Positions 32,716-39,731 of a stretch of DNA of 64,000 bases are shown here, one piece after another. The notes beneath the pieces are model-generated. The model had not been told where the DNA came from. It saw only the letters and a program-made list of their open reading frames with translations, and did not search any database. Position numbers and translations under genes: made by a program. Position 1 is the stretch's first letter. Each line of letters opens with the position of its first letter. The DNA comes from Planctomycetes bacterium MalM25 (GTDB lineage Bacteria; Planctomycetota; Planctomycetia; Pirellulales; Lacipirellulaceae), in contig CP036424.1 of assembly GCA_007745835.1 (NCBI GenBank), positions 3,397,968 through 3,461,967 of the forward strand, in the 5' to 3' direction.

Positions 32716-33189
32716 TCAGCCCTTAAGTTGCTGAGCCGACTCCTCCAGCAGCCCTTTTAGACAGGAAAGATCCTTCTTGGTCATGTGGCCAAGTAGTTCC
32801 TTGTGCAGGTTCCCCAGGGGCTCGTCGATCTTCCCGAGAACGCTTCTCCCTGCCTTCGTAAGCTCAATATGGATGACACGGCGGTCATCTTCGCACCGGT
32901 GTCTCGTGACGAGCCCTTGCTTCTCGAGTCGGTCGATAAGTCCCGTGATTGCGGGAACCACCTGGATCATCCGCTTCGCTATTTCGAGGGCGGGAAGTGG
33001 CTTCGCCTCCCCTCGCAAAATCCGAAGCACGTTGTACTGAGAGTTGGTCAGCCCATATTCGCGGAACAGACGCCCAAGTCGATTCTCGATGCGGTCAGCC
33101 ACATAAAGCACCATCAAGGCAGCCTCCTGCTCAGCCGCCTCGAAGGGTCGCTTCTTGCCGATACGCTCTTGGAGAGTGCTAGCTGACAT
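32716..33189 (-). CDS. MarR-family regulator
   Basis: A 157-residue winged-helix regulator: dimerisation helices at both ends, recognition part LPALEIAKRMIQVVPAITGL, wing VTRHRCEDDRRVIHIELTKAG. It is the first gene before the two pirins, DoxX and TetR. No Cys is placed as in OhrR-type peroxide sensors (the N-terminal helix has none), so a small ligand rather than thiol oxidation is more likely. It probably regulates itself and the pirin operon through the shared ATTA(C/G)TTTACAC element. Confidence 0.87.
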   Translation of the reverse strand: MSASTLQERIGKKRPFEAAEQEAALMVLYVADRIENRLGRLFREYGLTNSQYNVLRILRGEAKPLPALEIAKRMIQVVPAITGLIDRLEKQGLVTRHRCEDDRRVIHIELTKAGRSVLGKIDEPLGNLHKELLGHMTKKDLSCLKGLLEESAQQLKG

Positions 33190-34172
33190 GCCTTCGCCGG
33201 TATGGGATCACTGTCGACTGATATTACTTTACACGACAACTATCGACCTGGCAACCATGTGCCTTGAGAAAAAGGAGAATTAGCCCAACGCAGGCTCGGG
33301 CATGTCTGTAGGGAGAGTGCTCTTGGACTTCTGGCACCGGGGCGGCGTGCGATTGCGACCACCGCCGTAGTCGCCGTGCGCCGAGAAGGGACCCGACCGC
33401 CGTGGGGATGGTAAAGGTGAAGCTGAATCCCGGGGGGCGTTGCCAGCCGATCGACGCCCAACAGCGGGACCTGAGGGCGAGCCGGTCCGCAGGAGGACCC
33501 ACGGCCCCTGCTGCTCTTCGTCACGCCAGATCAACAACGCCCCGCGAACAAAGTCGCTCCGATCGGGGGCGTTGCCCACCCCGGGGGGTGGCCCCCGGAG
33601 GACCCGCGAAGCCCCCGGGGGGCTGTAGGTTCTTACACGCCAGGGCCTGGAGGGTGGGCGGAGCCCGCGATCGACCCACTTTTACGCACGATCATCGCGG
33701 GCAGGTATGTAAGTAAGTGCGGCGCGCCCGGGTCCTCCGCAGACGCCCCCACCGGTAGGCGTTGCCGGCGATCGGTGGTAGTTCGTGTGGGGCTGGTCGT
33801 GAACCGGGCTAGTAGTAGTAGGAACCCGAGCGGTTCCTTCGCCGCGGTTGCTCGCACCGTGGTCCAAGGGGGCCAACCGCCACGGACCACAAATTATGCG
33901 CCTGGCCTGTCAGGTGACTGGGACGACTCGCCCCCGCTCCCCCAGCGAGTCTAGCCGATTGGGCCAGGTCTCCCCACCTTCTGGGGGACTTCGATAAACT
34001 GTTGGCGGGGATAGGGTCGCTCCCGAACGGCGGTTTCCTGACCGCCTTCCCCCCTAGTATTCAGGAGTACTCTGGCCGCTACAGGACGCGGTTTCGATGG
34101 CTGATGAGCTGACGCCAGAAGCTGCCTTTGAGGCGCTACGAAAGCATCTCTTTCGCCTGCCGGAAGCTCTGA
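33190..34172. other. Long gap between marR and the integrase remnant
   Basis: About 980 bases, very GC-rich with G- and C-runs (33560-33625), several small inverted repeats (for example GTCTCCCC ... GGGGGAC at 33968-33990) and many short overlapping frames in all directions, none with a recognisable domain or start. An open frame of 33 codons at 34097-34198 begins MADELTPEAAFEAL and has no known relative. It may be decayed coding DNA including the missing part of the integrase. Confidence 0.4.
33223..33234 (+). promoter_or_regulatory. Motif shared by pirin and marR promoters (copy 2)
   Basis: ATTACTTTACAC, 34-45 bases before the marR start codon. See the copy at 32683-32694. The surrounding 50 bases are A/T-rich compared with the neighbourhood, as expected for a promoter. 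Confidence 0.4.
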
Positions 34173-34844
34173 GCCGAGTTAGAGCGACGCGGCCGTAGTC
34201 GATCGCTGATCTACAAGGCACTCGTCCTCACCGGACTACGGCGGAACGAGCTGGCGTGCCTCAAGGTCGCAGACGCAATCCTCGATGCCGATCCACCGCG
34301 ACTGGTGCTCGACGCATCCGACGCGAAGAACGGCGAGGCAGCCGAGCTGCCGCTCCGAGCCGACTTAGCCGCGGACCTCAGGGCGTGGCTCGCAATGAAG
34401 CAGGCGGCCCTCACGCCGGACGCCGCCGACAGCGCCGCTATCTTATCCATCGTGACCGGCGCCGCCCCGGAGCTGCCCCCCACGACGCCGTTGTTCGACG
34501 TACCGCCGCAGCTAATCAAAGTCTTTGACGCCGACCTCGCCGTGGCCGGTATCGCGAAGAGGGATGACCGCGGCCGTACGCTGGACGTACACGCCTTGCG
34601 GCACTCGTTTGGCTCCCTGTTGTCAGCCGGCGGGGTCACTCCAAGAACGGCCCAGGCGGCCATGCGGCACTCCACGATCGACCTGACTATGAACGTCTAC
34701 ACCGATCCACGAGTGCTCGACGTCGCCGGTGCCCTCGACGCCTTGCCAGATCTGCCGCTCGACGGCGATCCAACTCAGGATCAACGCCAGCTAGCCACAG
34801 GAACCGCCTCGAAGTGGCTCACCGTAGACCCCCCTCAGAAGTCT

Positions 34845-34877
34845 GTTGCACCAACGGTTGCACCAAACTGGTGCAAC
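34845..34877 (+). promoter_or_regulatory. Possible recombinase arm-type sites, right end
   Basis: GTTGCACCAACGGTTGCACC at 34845-34864 repeats the left-end sequence (6690-6709) with one mismatch. It continues into a perfect inverted repeat GTTGCACCA-AAC-TGGTGCAAC (34857-34877). It lies about 100 bases from the attachment repeat, inside the island. Function is inferred. Confidence 0.45.
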
Positions 34878-34942
34878 GGGAGCAAATCCGAGGCGTCTGC
34901 TGACAACTCGCCCCACTGCGATGCCGAGACCAGAAACGCGAA

Positions 34943-34974
34943 AGCCCCGAGAAACGGTGACGTTTCACGGGGCT
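34943..34974 (-). terminator. Hairpin after tRNA-Cys, supplied by the island
   Basis: On the minus strand, directly after the tRNA 3' end, AGCCCCG-T-GAAACG pairs with CGTTTC-T-CGGGGCT around a 4-base loop and is followed by TTCGCGTTT. It takes the place of the original terminator now left at 6545-6580. Confidence 0.55.
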
Positions 34975-34979
34975 CTGCT

Positions 34980-35025
34980 GAGAGGCGCCGGGCGGAATCG
35001 AACCGCCGATGTCGGATTTGCAATC
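34980..35025 (-). repeat. attR: 46-bp direct repeat within intact tRNA-Cys
   Basis: Identical to 6584-6629. It comprises four bases past the tRNA 3' end plus the acceptor 3' strand, T arm and 3' half of the anticodon arm of the tRNA gene at 34984-35054. Confidence 0.88.
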
Positions 35026-35054
35026 CGATGCCTTAGCCACTTGGCTACGGCGCC
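34984..35054 (-). tRNA. tRNA-Cys (anticodon GCA)
   Basis: 71 bases that fold fully: acceptor GGCGCCG/CGGCGCC, D arm GCC-AAGTGGCTAA-GGC, anticodon stem TCGGA/TCCGA around TTGCAAA with anticodon GCA, and T arm GGCGG-TTCGATT-CCGCC. No CCA is encoded. Its 3' half was restored by the island on integration. Confidence 0.95.
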
Positions 35055-35422
35055 TTGTTGGGGGGTTTCCCCGTTGCCGATGGCCCGCTGTCAGCCTGCC
35101 AATCGGGTTGTGAGTTTGGTATCGGCTGTGCCGCCTGCTCACTTCACCCGAACCTACGAAACCTCGGGGGAATGGTCAAGATGTTCTGATTGAGTAGACA
35201 GAGGGCGGTGGGCGGTGGGCAGCCTCACTACGGAACCGGCACGTACTGCAAGGCGGCCTGGCGCCTAGTGCCCCCTGCCTGCTGGTTATTCCGGTTCTGC
35301 CGACGGCGCTCGACGGGTTGGCCCTTGCGTGCTTTGCGGGTCGATGCCTCGCGATGATGACACGCCCCGGGCGCCGAAGGATCGGTCGCCCCCCGCCCTG
35401 CCTGACGACGGAGCCGTCCGCC
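35055..35422. other. Intergenic region after the island
   Basis: About 370 bases between the tRNA-Cys 5' end and the small exported protein. It must hold the tRNA promoter (minus strand, about 35060-35110). I see no gene or strong repeat. Confidence 0.4.
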
Positions 35423-35788
35423 ATGCGTTGCCGACCCGCCCTGCTGTTTTTCGCCGCGTCGGCGTTGGCGATGACCGCCGCCTCGGCCCCCGCCCAGGGG
35501 CTGCTCGACCCAGGCCCCGCCGGCTCGACCGCCGAGCCGCGGCCCGAGTACTCGCAGTCGATCGGCAAGATGACGCCCCTGGAGATCATCCAGGCGAAGG
35601 CGCAAGTCAAAGCGGCTCAGCGTGGCGCGGTGCTCGCCGCCCGGCAGTGGTACGGCTACTCCCAGGCGCGCCCGAAGACCTCGGCGACCCCGTTCTCGGG
35701 CCTCTACGGCCAGCAGTTCCAGGGCCGCGCATTCGGCCGACCCGCGGCGCACTACGCGACGCGACCGATCATCGTGATCTCGCGCTGA
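35423..35788 (+). CDS. Small exported protein, unknown function
   Basis: A 121-residue protein with a signal peptide (MRCRPALLFFAASALAMTAASAPAQG, cleavage near residue 25). The mature part has a conserved-looking segment SIGKMTPLEIIQAKAQVKAA followed by an Arg/Tyr/Gly-rich stretch (RQWYGYSQARPKTSATPFSG). I believe proteins of this pattern occur in other planctomycetes, but I cannot name a domain. The ATG at 35423 is the only start that gives a signal peptide. It stands alone. Confidence 0.6.
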   Translation: MRCRPALLFFAASALAMTAASAPAQGLLDPGPAGSTAEPRPEYSQSIGKMTPLEIIQAKAQVKAAQRGAVLAARQWYGYSQARPKTSATPFSGLYGQQFQGRAFGRPAAHYATRPIIVISR

Positions 35789-35887
35789 GTTGCGCGTTGC
35801 GAGGCGCAAGTTGTTTGCTCGCTGAGCCGCGACCGTCAGGGAGCGACCGAACGGCTGACAGTGGATTACCGTGGAGGACGCGGAGCC

Positions 35888-36382
35888 TCAGCCGTTCACT
35901 TCGATGAACTCGGTCTCGCCGGTTAGTAGATTCAGCAGGGCGAAGGTGGGCGGCGTGGCGCGAAAGAGAGCGCCGGGGCAGACTCTTTGAATCGGCCCCT
36001 GCTGGAAATGAGCGGGTTCGTGTGTGTGACCGGTTAACAAGTAGCTGGGAGCCTCTTCGATCAGGGGCTTCAGGTCGGAAGTCATATGACCGTGGGCCAC
36101 TCCGATCCTGACTCCGCAAAGCTCCACGCATCCGCCCCATTCGAGACAACAGGCGTCGTTCTCCTGGGCGGCTTGCAATAGATCGGGGACGACGTCGGCG
36201 TCATGGTTGCCAAAGACGAAGTAGAAGGGTCTGAGGCGACTGCAAACCGCAACGACTTCATGCGAACTGAGATCGCCGCAGTGAAACAGCGCTTCGGCGC
36301 CCCGCTGGATCGCTAACTCAACGGCAGTCACCGTCATAGCTAGGTCGTCGTGCGTGTCCGAGATTATGGCGATCAGCATCAC
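35888..36382 (-). CDS. YfcE/MJ0936-type phosphodiesterase
   Basis: A 164-residue calcineurin-like metallophosphoesterase of the short YfcE/MJ0936 class. Metal ligands: Asp9-x-His11 (SDTHDD), Asp37 (HCGDLSS), Asn59-His60 (FGNHDAD), His in AHGHMTSDL, and the final GHTH. Cytoplasmic. Such enzymes hydrolyse phosphodiesters in vitro; the natural substrate is not known. It reads in the same direction as the aldehyde dehydrogenase gene upstream of it (35-base gap), so the two may be co-transcribed. Confidence 0.87.
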   Translation of the reverse strand: MMLIAIISDTHDDLAMTVTAVELAIQRGAEALFHCGDLSSHEVVAVCSRLRPFYFVFGNHDADVVPDLLQAAQENDACCLEWGGCVELCGVRIGVAHGHMTSDLKPLIEEAPSYLLTGHTHEPAHFQQGPIQRVCPGALFRATPPTFALLNLLTGETEFIEVNG

Positions 36383-36417
36383 GCAACTCCGCGTTCTTCG
36401 CGACCTCCGCGGTTAAC

Positions 36418-37851
36418 TCATCCGCCCTTCGTCCTGATCACCAAGAGCCGCTCCTCGGTCATGTCGGCGATCGCGTAGCGGATCCCTTCGCGGCCGAGGC
36501 CGGAGTCTTTGACGCCGCCGTAGGGCATGTTGTCGACGCGCCACGACGGCACGTCGCCGATCACGACGCCGCCCACCTCCAGCGTGTCCCACGCCTGCTG
36601 GATCTTGTACCAGTCGCGGGTGAAGATGCCCGCCTGCAGGCCGAACTTGCTGTCGTTCACCTGGGCGAGCGCCTCGTCAAACGACGCGAACTTGCCGAGC
36701 ACGGCGACCGGGCCGAACGCCTCCTCGGTGCAGACGTCCTGGTCGGCGGGGACGTCCTCCAGGAGCGTGGCGTCGAGCATGGCGCCGTCGCGCTGGCCGC
36801 CGCACAGCAGCTTGCCGCCCGCGGCGACGGCCGACTCGACCCAGCCGTGGAGGCGCGTCGCCTCCTTCTCGCTGATCATCGGGCCGATGAAGGTTTGTTC
36901 GTCCTTCGGGTCGCCGGCAATGAGCTTCTTCGTCGCGGCGACGAGCTTCTCCTTGAGCGTGTCGTAGATCGCCTCGTGGACGAGGATCCGCTGCACGCCG
37001 ATGCAGCTCTGGCCCGATTGGTAGAACGCACCGATGACGAGCCGACCGACGGCGTCGTCGAGGTCGGCGTCCTGATCGACAACGCACGCCGCGTTGCCGC
37101 CGAGTTCGAGGATGACCGGCTTCTTGCCCGCGCGGGCTTTCAAATCCCATCCGACGCCCGGCGAGCCGGTGAACGAGAGGAGCTTGAGCCGGTCGTCGGT
37201 TGTGAACAGGTCGGCGCCGTCGCGGTGGCACGGCAAGATGCTGAACGCGCCGGCGGGCAGGTCGGTCTCGGCGAGCACCTCGCCGATGACCAGCGCGCCG
37301 ATCGGTGTGCGGCTGGCCGGCTTCAGCACGAAGGGGCAGCCGACCGCGAGCGCCGGCGCCACTTTATGCGCCGCCAGGTTCAGCGGGAAGTTGAACGGTG
37401 AGATGAACGAGCAGGGGCCGATCGGGACCTTCTGCACAAAGCCCCGGTAGCCGGCCGCCCGGGCGCTGATCTCGAGGTTGGGGATCTCGCCGTCGATGCG
37501 GACCGACTCCTCCGCCGCGATGCGGAACGTGTCGATGAGCCGGCTGACCTCGCCGCGGGCGTCCTTGATCGGCTTGCCCGCCTCGATACAGAGGGCCATG
37601 GCGAGCTCGTCGAAGCGCTCGGTGAAGCGCTCGACACAGTGCATGAGCACCGCCTGGCGCTCGTACGGCTTCACGAGCCGCATCGGCTCGGTCGCCTCGA
37701 CCGTGGCGGCGATCGCCCGATCGATGTCAGCGGCCGACGCCATGGCGACCTTGGTCGCCACCTCGCCGGTGTACTTGTCGGTGACCTCGAGGTCGGCGTT
37801 GGGCGCCTCGGGCTTGTTCGCAAGATAGAACGGATACGATTCTTTGAGCAT
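36418..37851 (-). CDS. NAD(P)-dependent aldehyde dehydrogenase
   Basis: A 477-residue aldehyde dehydrogenase. Catalytic Cys283 (QSGQSCIGVQR), general base Glu249 (VILELGGNAA), and Asn154 (ISPFNFPLNLA) are present; cofactor binding by FTGSPGVGWDLK. Most like the lactaldehyde/glyceraldehyde-3-phosphate (non-phosphorylating) branch of ALDHs, judged by PCSFISPFNFPLNL. The ATG at 37851 is the family-like start; longer frames upstream read through the inverted repeat. It follows the acetolactate-synthase-like gene on the same strand (83-base gap holding a repeat), so they may act together on C3-C4 keto or aldehyde compounds. Confidence 0.88.
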   Translation of the reverse strand: MLKESYPFYLANKPEAPNADLEVTDKYTGEVATKVAMASAADIDRAIAATVEATEPMRLVKPYERQAVLMHCVERFTERFDELAMALCIEAGKPIKDARGEVSRLIDTFRIAAEESVRIDGEIPNLEISARAAGYRGFVQKVPIGPCSFISPFNFPLNLAAHKVAPALAVGCPFVLKPASRTPIGALVIGEVLAETDLPAGAFSILPCHRDGADLFTTDDRLKLLSFTGSPGVGWDLKARAGKKPVILELGGNAACVVDQDADLDDAVGRLVIGAFYQSGQSCIGVQRILVHEAIYDTLKEKLVAATKKLIAGDPKDEQTFIGPMISEKEATRLHGWVESAVAAGGKLLCGGQRDGAMLDATLLEDVPADQDVCTEEAFGPVAVLGKFASFDEALAQVNDSKFGLQAGIFTRDWYKIQQAWDTLEVGGVVIGDVPSWRVDNMPYGGVKDSGLGREGIRYAIADMTEERLLVIRTKGG

Positions 37852-37857
37852 AAGATT

Positions 37858-37930
37858 CACCACAGAGGACACAGAGAGCACAGAGAGGGAGGTCATGGTT
37901 ACTCCCGTGTTCTCTGTGCTCTCTGTGGTG
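37858..37930. repeat. Inverted repeat, CACAGAG type
   Basis: Left arm with CACCACAGAG and AGCACAGAGA, right arm TCTCTGTGCTCTCTGTGGTG; the arms are complementary except for a 9-base extra unit in the left arm. It fills the gap between two co-directional genes, as GC-rich repeats of this type often do in planctomycetes. Role in mRNA stability or termination is possible. Confidence 0.7.
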
Positions 37931-37934
37931 AGTT

Positions 37935-39575
37935 CTAAAGCGCCGCGGCTAGCTTGGGGATCTCTTCGTTCAGCAGTGGGCCGTTCACGGTGTAGTCGAT
38001 CGGGCAGTCGATCACGTCGACGCCCGGCGTGTCGCGGCAGCCTTCGAGCAGGGGGCGGAGCTGTTCGGCCGATTCGACGCGGTGGCCGCGGGCGCCGTAC
38101 GCCTGGGCGAGGCCGACGAAATCGGGGTTCGTGAAATCGAGGCCATAGTCCTCGAAGCCCTCGCCCGCCTGCTTCCATTTGATCATGCCGTAGGCGGAAT
38201 CGTTCAGGATCAGCACGGTGAGGTTCAGGCCCCGCGAGACGGCGGTCTGTAGGTCCTGGTCGTTCATCATGAAGCCGCCGTCGCCGCAAATGGCCATCAC
38301 AAACCGTTCCGGGTGGACCGTCGCGGCGCCCATCGCCGCGGGGAGCCCAGCGCCCATGGTCGCCAACGCGTTGTCCAGCAGCAGCGTGTTGGGCGCGCAG
38401 GCGTTGTAGTTCCGGGCGAACCAGATCTTGTACATGCCGTTGTCGAGCGACAGGATGCCGTCGTCCGGCGTGATCGCCTGCACCTCGCTGACCAGGCGGG
38501 CCGGCGCGAAGGGGAAGCGGTCGTCGTCCGCGTGGCGGTCCTGGTTCTGCTCCAACGCGAACTTCACCTCGGTGAAGCGTTTGAAATCCCAGCCCGACTG
38601 GGGGCGGATCTCGTTGCCCATCCGCCAGACGCTGTTGGCGATGTCGCCCACGATCTCGATGTGCGGGAAGTAGACCGGGTCGACCTCCGCCGAGGTGAAG
38701 TTCACGTGGATCACCTTCACGCCACCGGGCGTCATGAAGAAGGGGGGCTTCTCGACGACGTCGTGGCCGACGTTGATGATCAGGTCCGCCGCGTCGATCG
38801 CGCGATGGATGAAATCGCCCGCCGACAAAGCCGCCGTGCCGAGGCAGAGCTCGTGCGTGTCTTCGATGACCCCCTTGCCCATCTGCGTGGTGAAAAAGGG
38901 GATGCCCGTTTGGTGGACGAAGCGGCGGAGCATCTTGCTGGAGAGCCGCCGGTTGGCGCCGGCGCCGATCAGCAGCAGCGGCCGCTTCGCCTCCTCGATG
39001 AGCCCGATCGCCTGGCGGATCGACTTGTCGTCCGCTGCGGGTCGGCGGACCTTGCTGGCGGTCATCACCGGCGTCTCGGTCGACTCCTTCGCGATGTCCT
39101 CGGGCAGTTCGAGGTGCACCGCGCCGGGGCGTTCCTCTTCGGCCACGCGGAACGCCTCGCGGACGCGCGACGGGATGTTGTCCGCCGACACGATCTGCCG
39201 CGTGTACTTGGTGAGCGGGCGCATCATGTCGACGATGTCGACGATCTGAAAATGGCCCTGCTTGCTGCTCTTGATCGGCTTCTGCCCGGTGATCATCAGC
39301 ATCGGCATCGCGCCGAGCTGCGCGTAAGCGGCCGCGGTGACGAAGTTCGTCGCCCCCGGCCCGAGCGTCGACAGGCAGACGCCCGCCTTGCCGGTGAGCC
39401 GCCCGTAGGTCGCCGCCATGAAGCCGGCGGCCTGCTCGTGCCGCGTCAGGACGAGCTCGATGCTCGACCGGGACAGCGAATCCAAGAAATCGAGGTTCTC
39501 CTCGCCCGGGATGCCAAAAATGTACTCGACGCCCTCGGCTTCAAGGGCGCGGACGAATAGATCAGAAGCTTTCAC
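37935..39575 (-). CDS. Acetolactate synthase large-subunit-like TPP enzyme
   Basis: A 546-residue thiamine-diphosphate enzyme. Catalytic Glu47 (TRHEQAAGFMA); GPGATNFVTAAAYAQLG and ITGQKPIKSSKQGHFQ in the middle; the TPP-Mg site GDGGFMMNDQDLQTA ... NLTVLILNDSAYG at the C-terminal third. It condenses pyruvate to acetolactate in catabolic AlsS-type or anabolic IlvB-type enzymes. No small regulatory subunit gene is adjacent, and the nearest partner is an aldehyde dehydrogenase, so a catabolic or detoxifying role is as likely as branched-chain amino acid synthesis. Confidence 0.85.
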   Translation of the reverse strand: MKASDLFVRALEAEGVEYIFGIPGEENLDFLDSLSRSSIELVLTRHEQAAGFMAATYGRLTGKAGVCLSTLGPGATNFVTAAAYAQLGAMPMLMITGQKPIKSSKQGHFQIVDIVDMMRPLTKYTRQIVSADNIPSRVREAFRVAEEERPGAVHLELPEDIAKESTETPVMTASKVRRPAADDKSIRQAIGLIEEAKRPLLLIGAGANRRLSSKMLRRFVHQTGIPFFTTQMGKGVIEDTHELCLGTAALSAGDFIHRAIDAADLIINVGHDVVEKPPFFMTPGGVKVIHVNFTSAEVDPVYFPHIEIVGDIANSVWRMGNEIRPQSGWDFKRFTEVKFALEQNQDRHADDDRFPFAPARLVSEVQAITPDDGILSLDNGMYKIWFARNYNACAPNTLLLDNALATMGAGLPAAMGAATVHPERFVMAICGDGGFMMNDQDLQTAVSRGLNLTVLILNDSAYGMIKWKQAGEGFEDYGLDFTNPDFVGLAQAYGARGHRVESAEQLRPLLEGCRDTPGVDVIDCPIDYTVNGPLLNEEIPKLAAAL

Positions 39576-39595
39576 GTTGGCAGCCTTGGGAAGGC

Positions 39596-39718
39596 CTCAC
39601 GCAAAGGCGCAAAGGCGCTAAGGATCGAAACAACCCGTGAGGCGCAATATGCCCTCAATTGTGAGCCTCAGCTACCGCAATCAGACAAGGTCTTTGCGCC
39701 TTAGCGCCTTTGCGTGAG
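39596..39718. repeat. Inverted repeat, GCAAAGGCGC type
   Basis: CTCACGCAAAGGCGC ... GGCGCTAAGG at 39596-39623 faces CCTTAGCGCC ... TTTGCGTGAG at 39697-39718. It is a repeat of the kind often seen between planctomycete genes. It separates two co-directional genes. Confidence 0.65.
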
Positions 39719-39731
39719 ATATTTCTGTTCC

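Larger units (their letters stand above)
6584..35025. mobile_element. Integrated genomic island at tRNA-Cys (28.4 kb)
   Basis: A perfect 46-bp direct repeat bounds this segment: 6584-6629 and 34980-35025. The repeat is the 3' part of tRNA-Cys(GCA), from the acceptor end to the anticodon stem. The right copy is part of the intact tRNA gene and the left copy is only the fragment. A tyrosine recombinase remnant lies directly at the right end and a phage-type terminase small subunit at the left end. This is the standard product of site-specific integration into a tRNA gene. The island carries a giant surface protein gene and two enzyme clusters with their regulators. No replication, capsid or conjugation genes are seen and the integrase looks broken, so it is probably immobile now. 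Confidence 0.85.
34173..35036 (+). pseudogene. Tyrosine recombinase (phage integrase), N-terminus lost
   Basis: The catalytic domain of a tyrosine recombinase is intact in sequence: box I Arg in LIYKALVLTGLRRNELACL, His-x-x-Arg in VHALRHSFGSLLSAGGV, the third His in AAMRHSTIDLTM, and nucleophile Tyr in NVYTDPRV. The usual N-terminal arm-binding and core-binding domains (about 150-200 residues) are missing: the frame begins after a TGA at 34170-34172 without a proper start. The 3' end reads into the tRNA-Cys gene on the other strand, the normal position for the integrase of an island inserted there. It is most likely a broken gene; expression from an internal start would give a catalytic-only fragment. 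Confidence 0.8.

Noticed and set aside
33190-34172. CRISPR array or defence module in the gap beside the integrase
   Set aside because: No regularly spaced direct repeats and no defence-type proteins are seen; only GC-rich irregular sequence.
34097-34198. 33-codon frame MADELTPEAAFEAL... as the integrase N-terminus
   Set aside because: It is in another frame and does not resemble recombinase arm- or core-binding domains.
37935-39575. Branched-chain amino acid operon (ilvB with ilvN)
   Set aside because: No small subunit or other ilv gene is adjacent; the neighbour is an aldehyde dehydrogenase.
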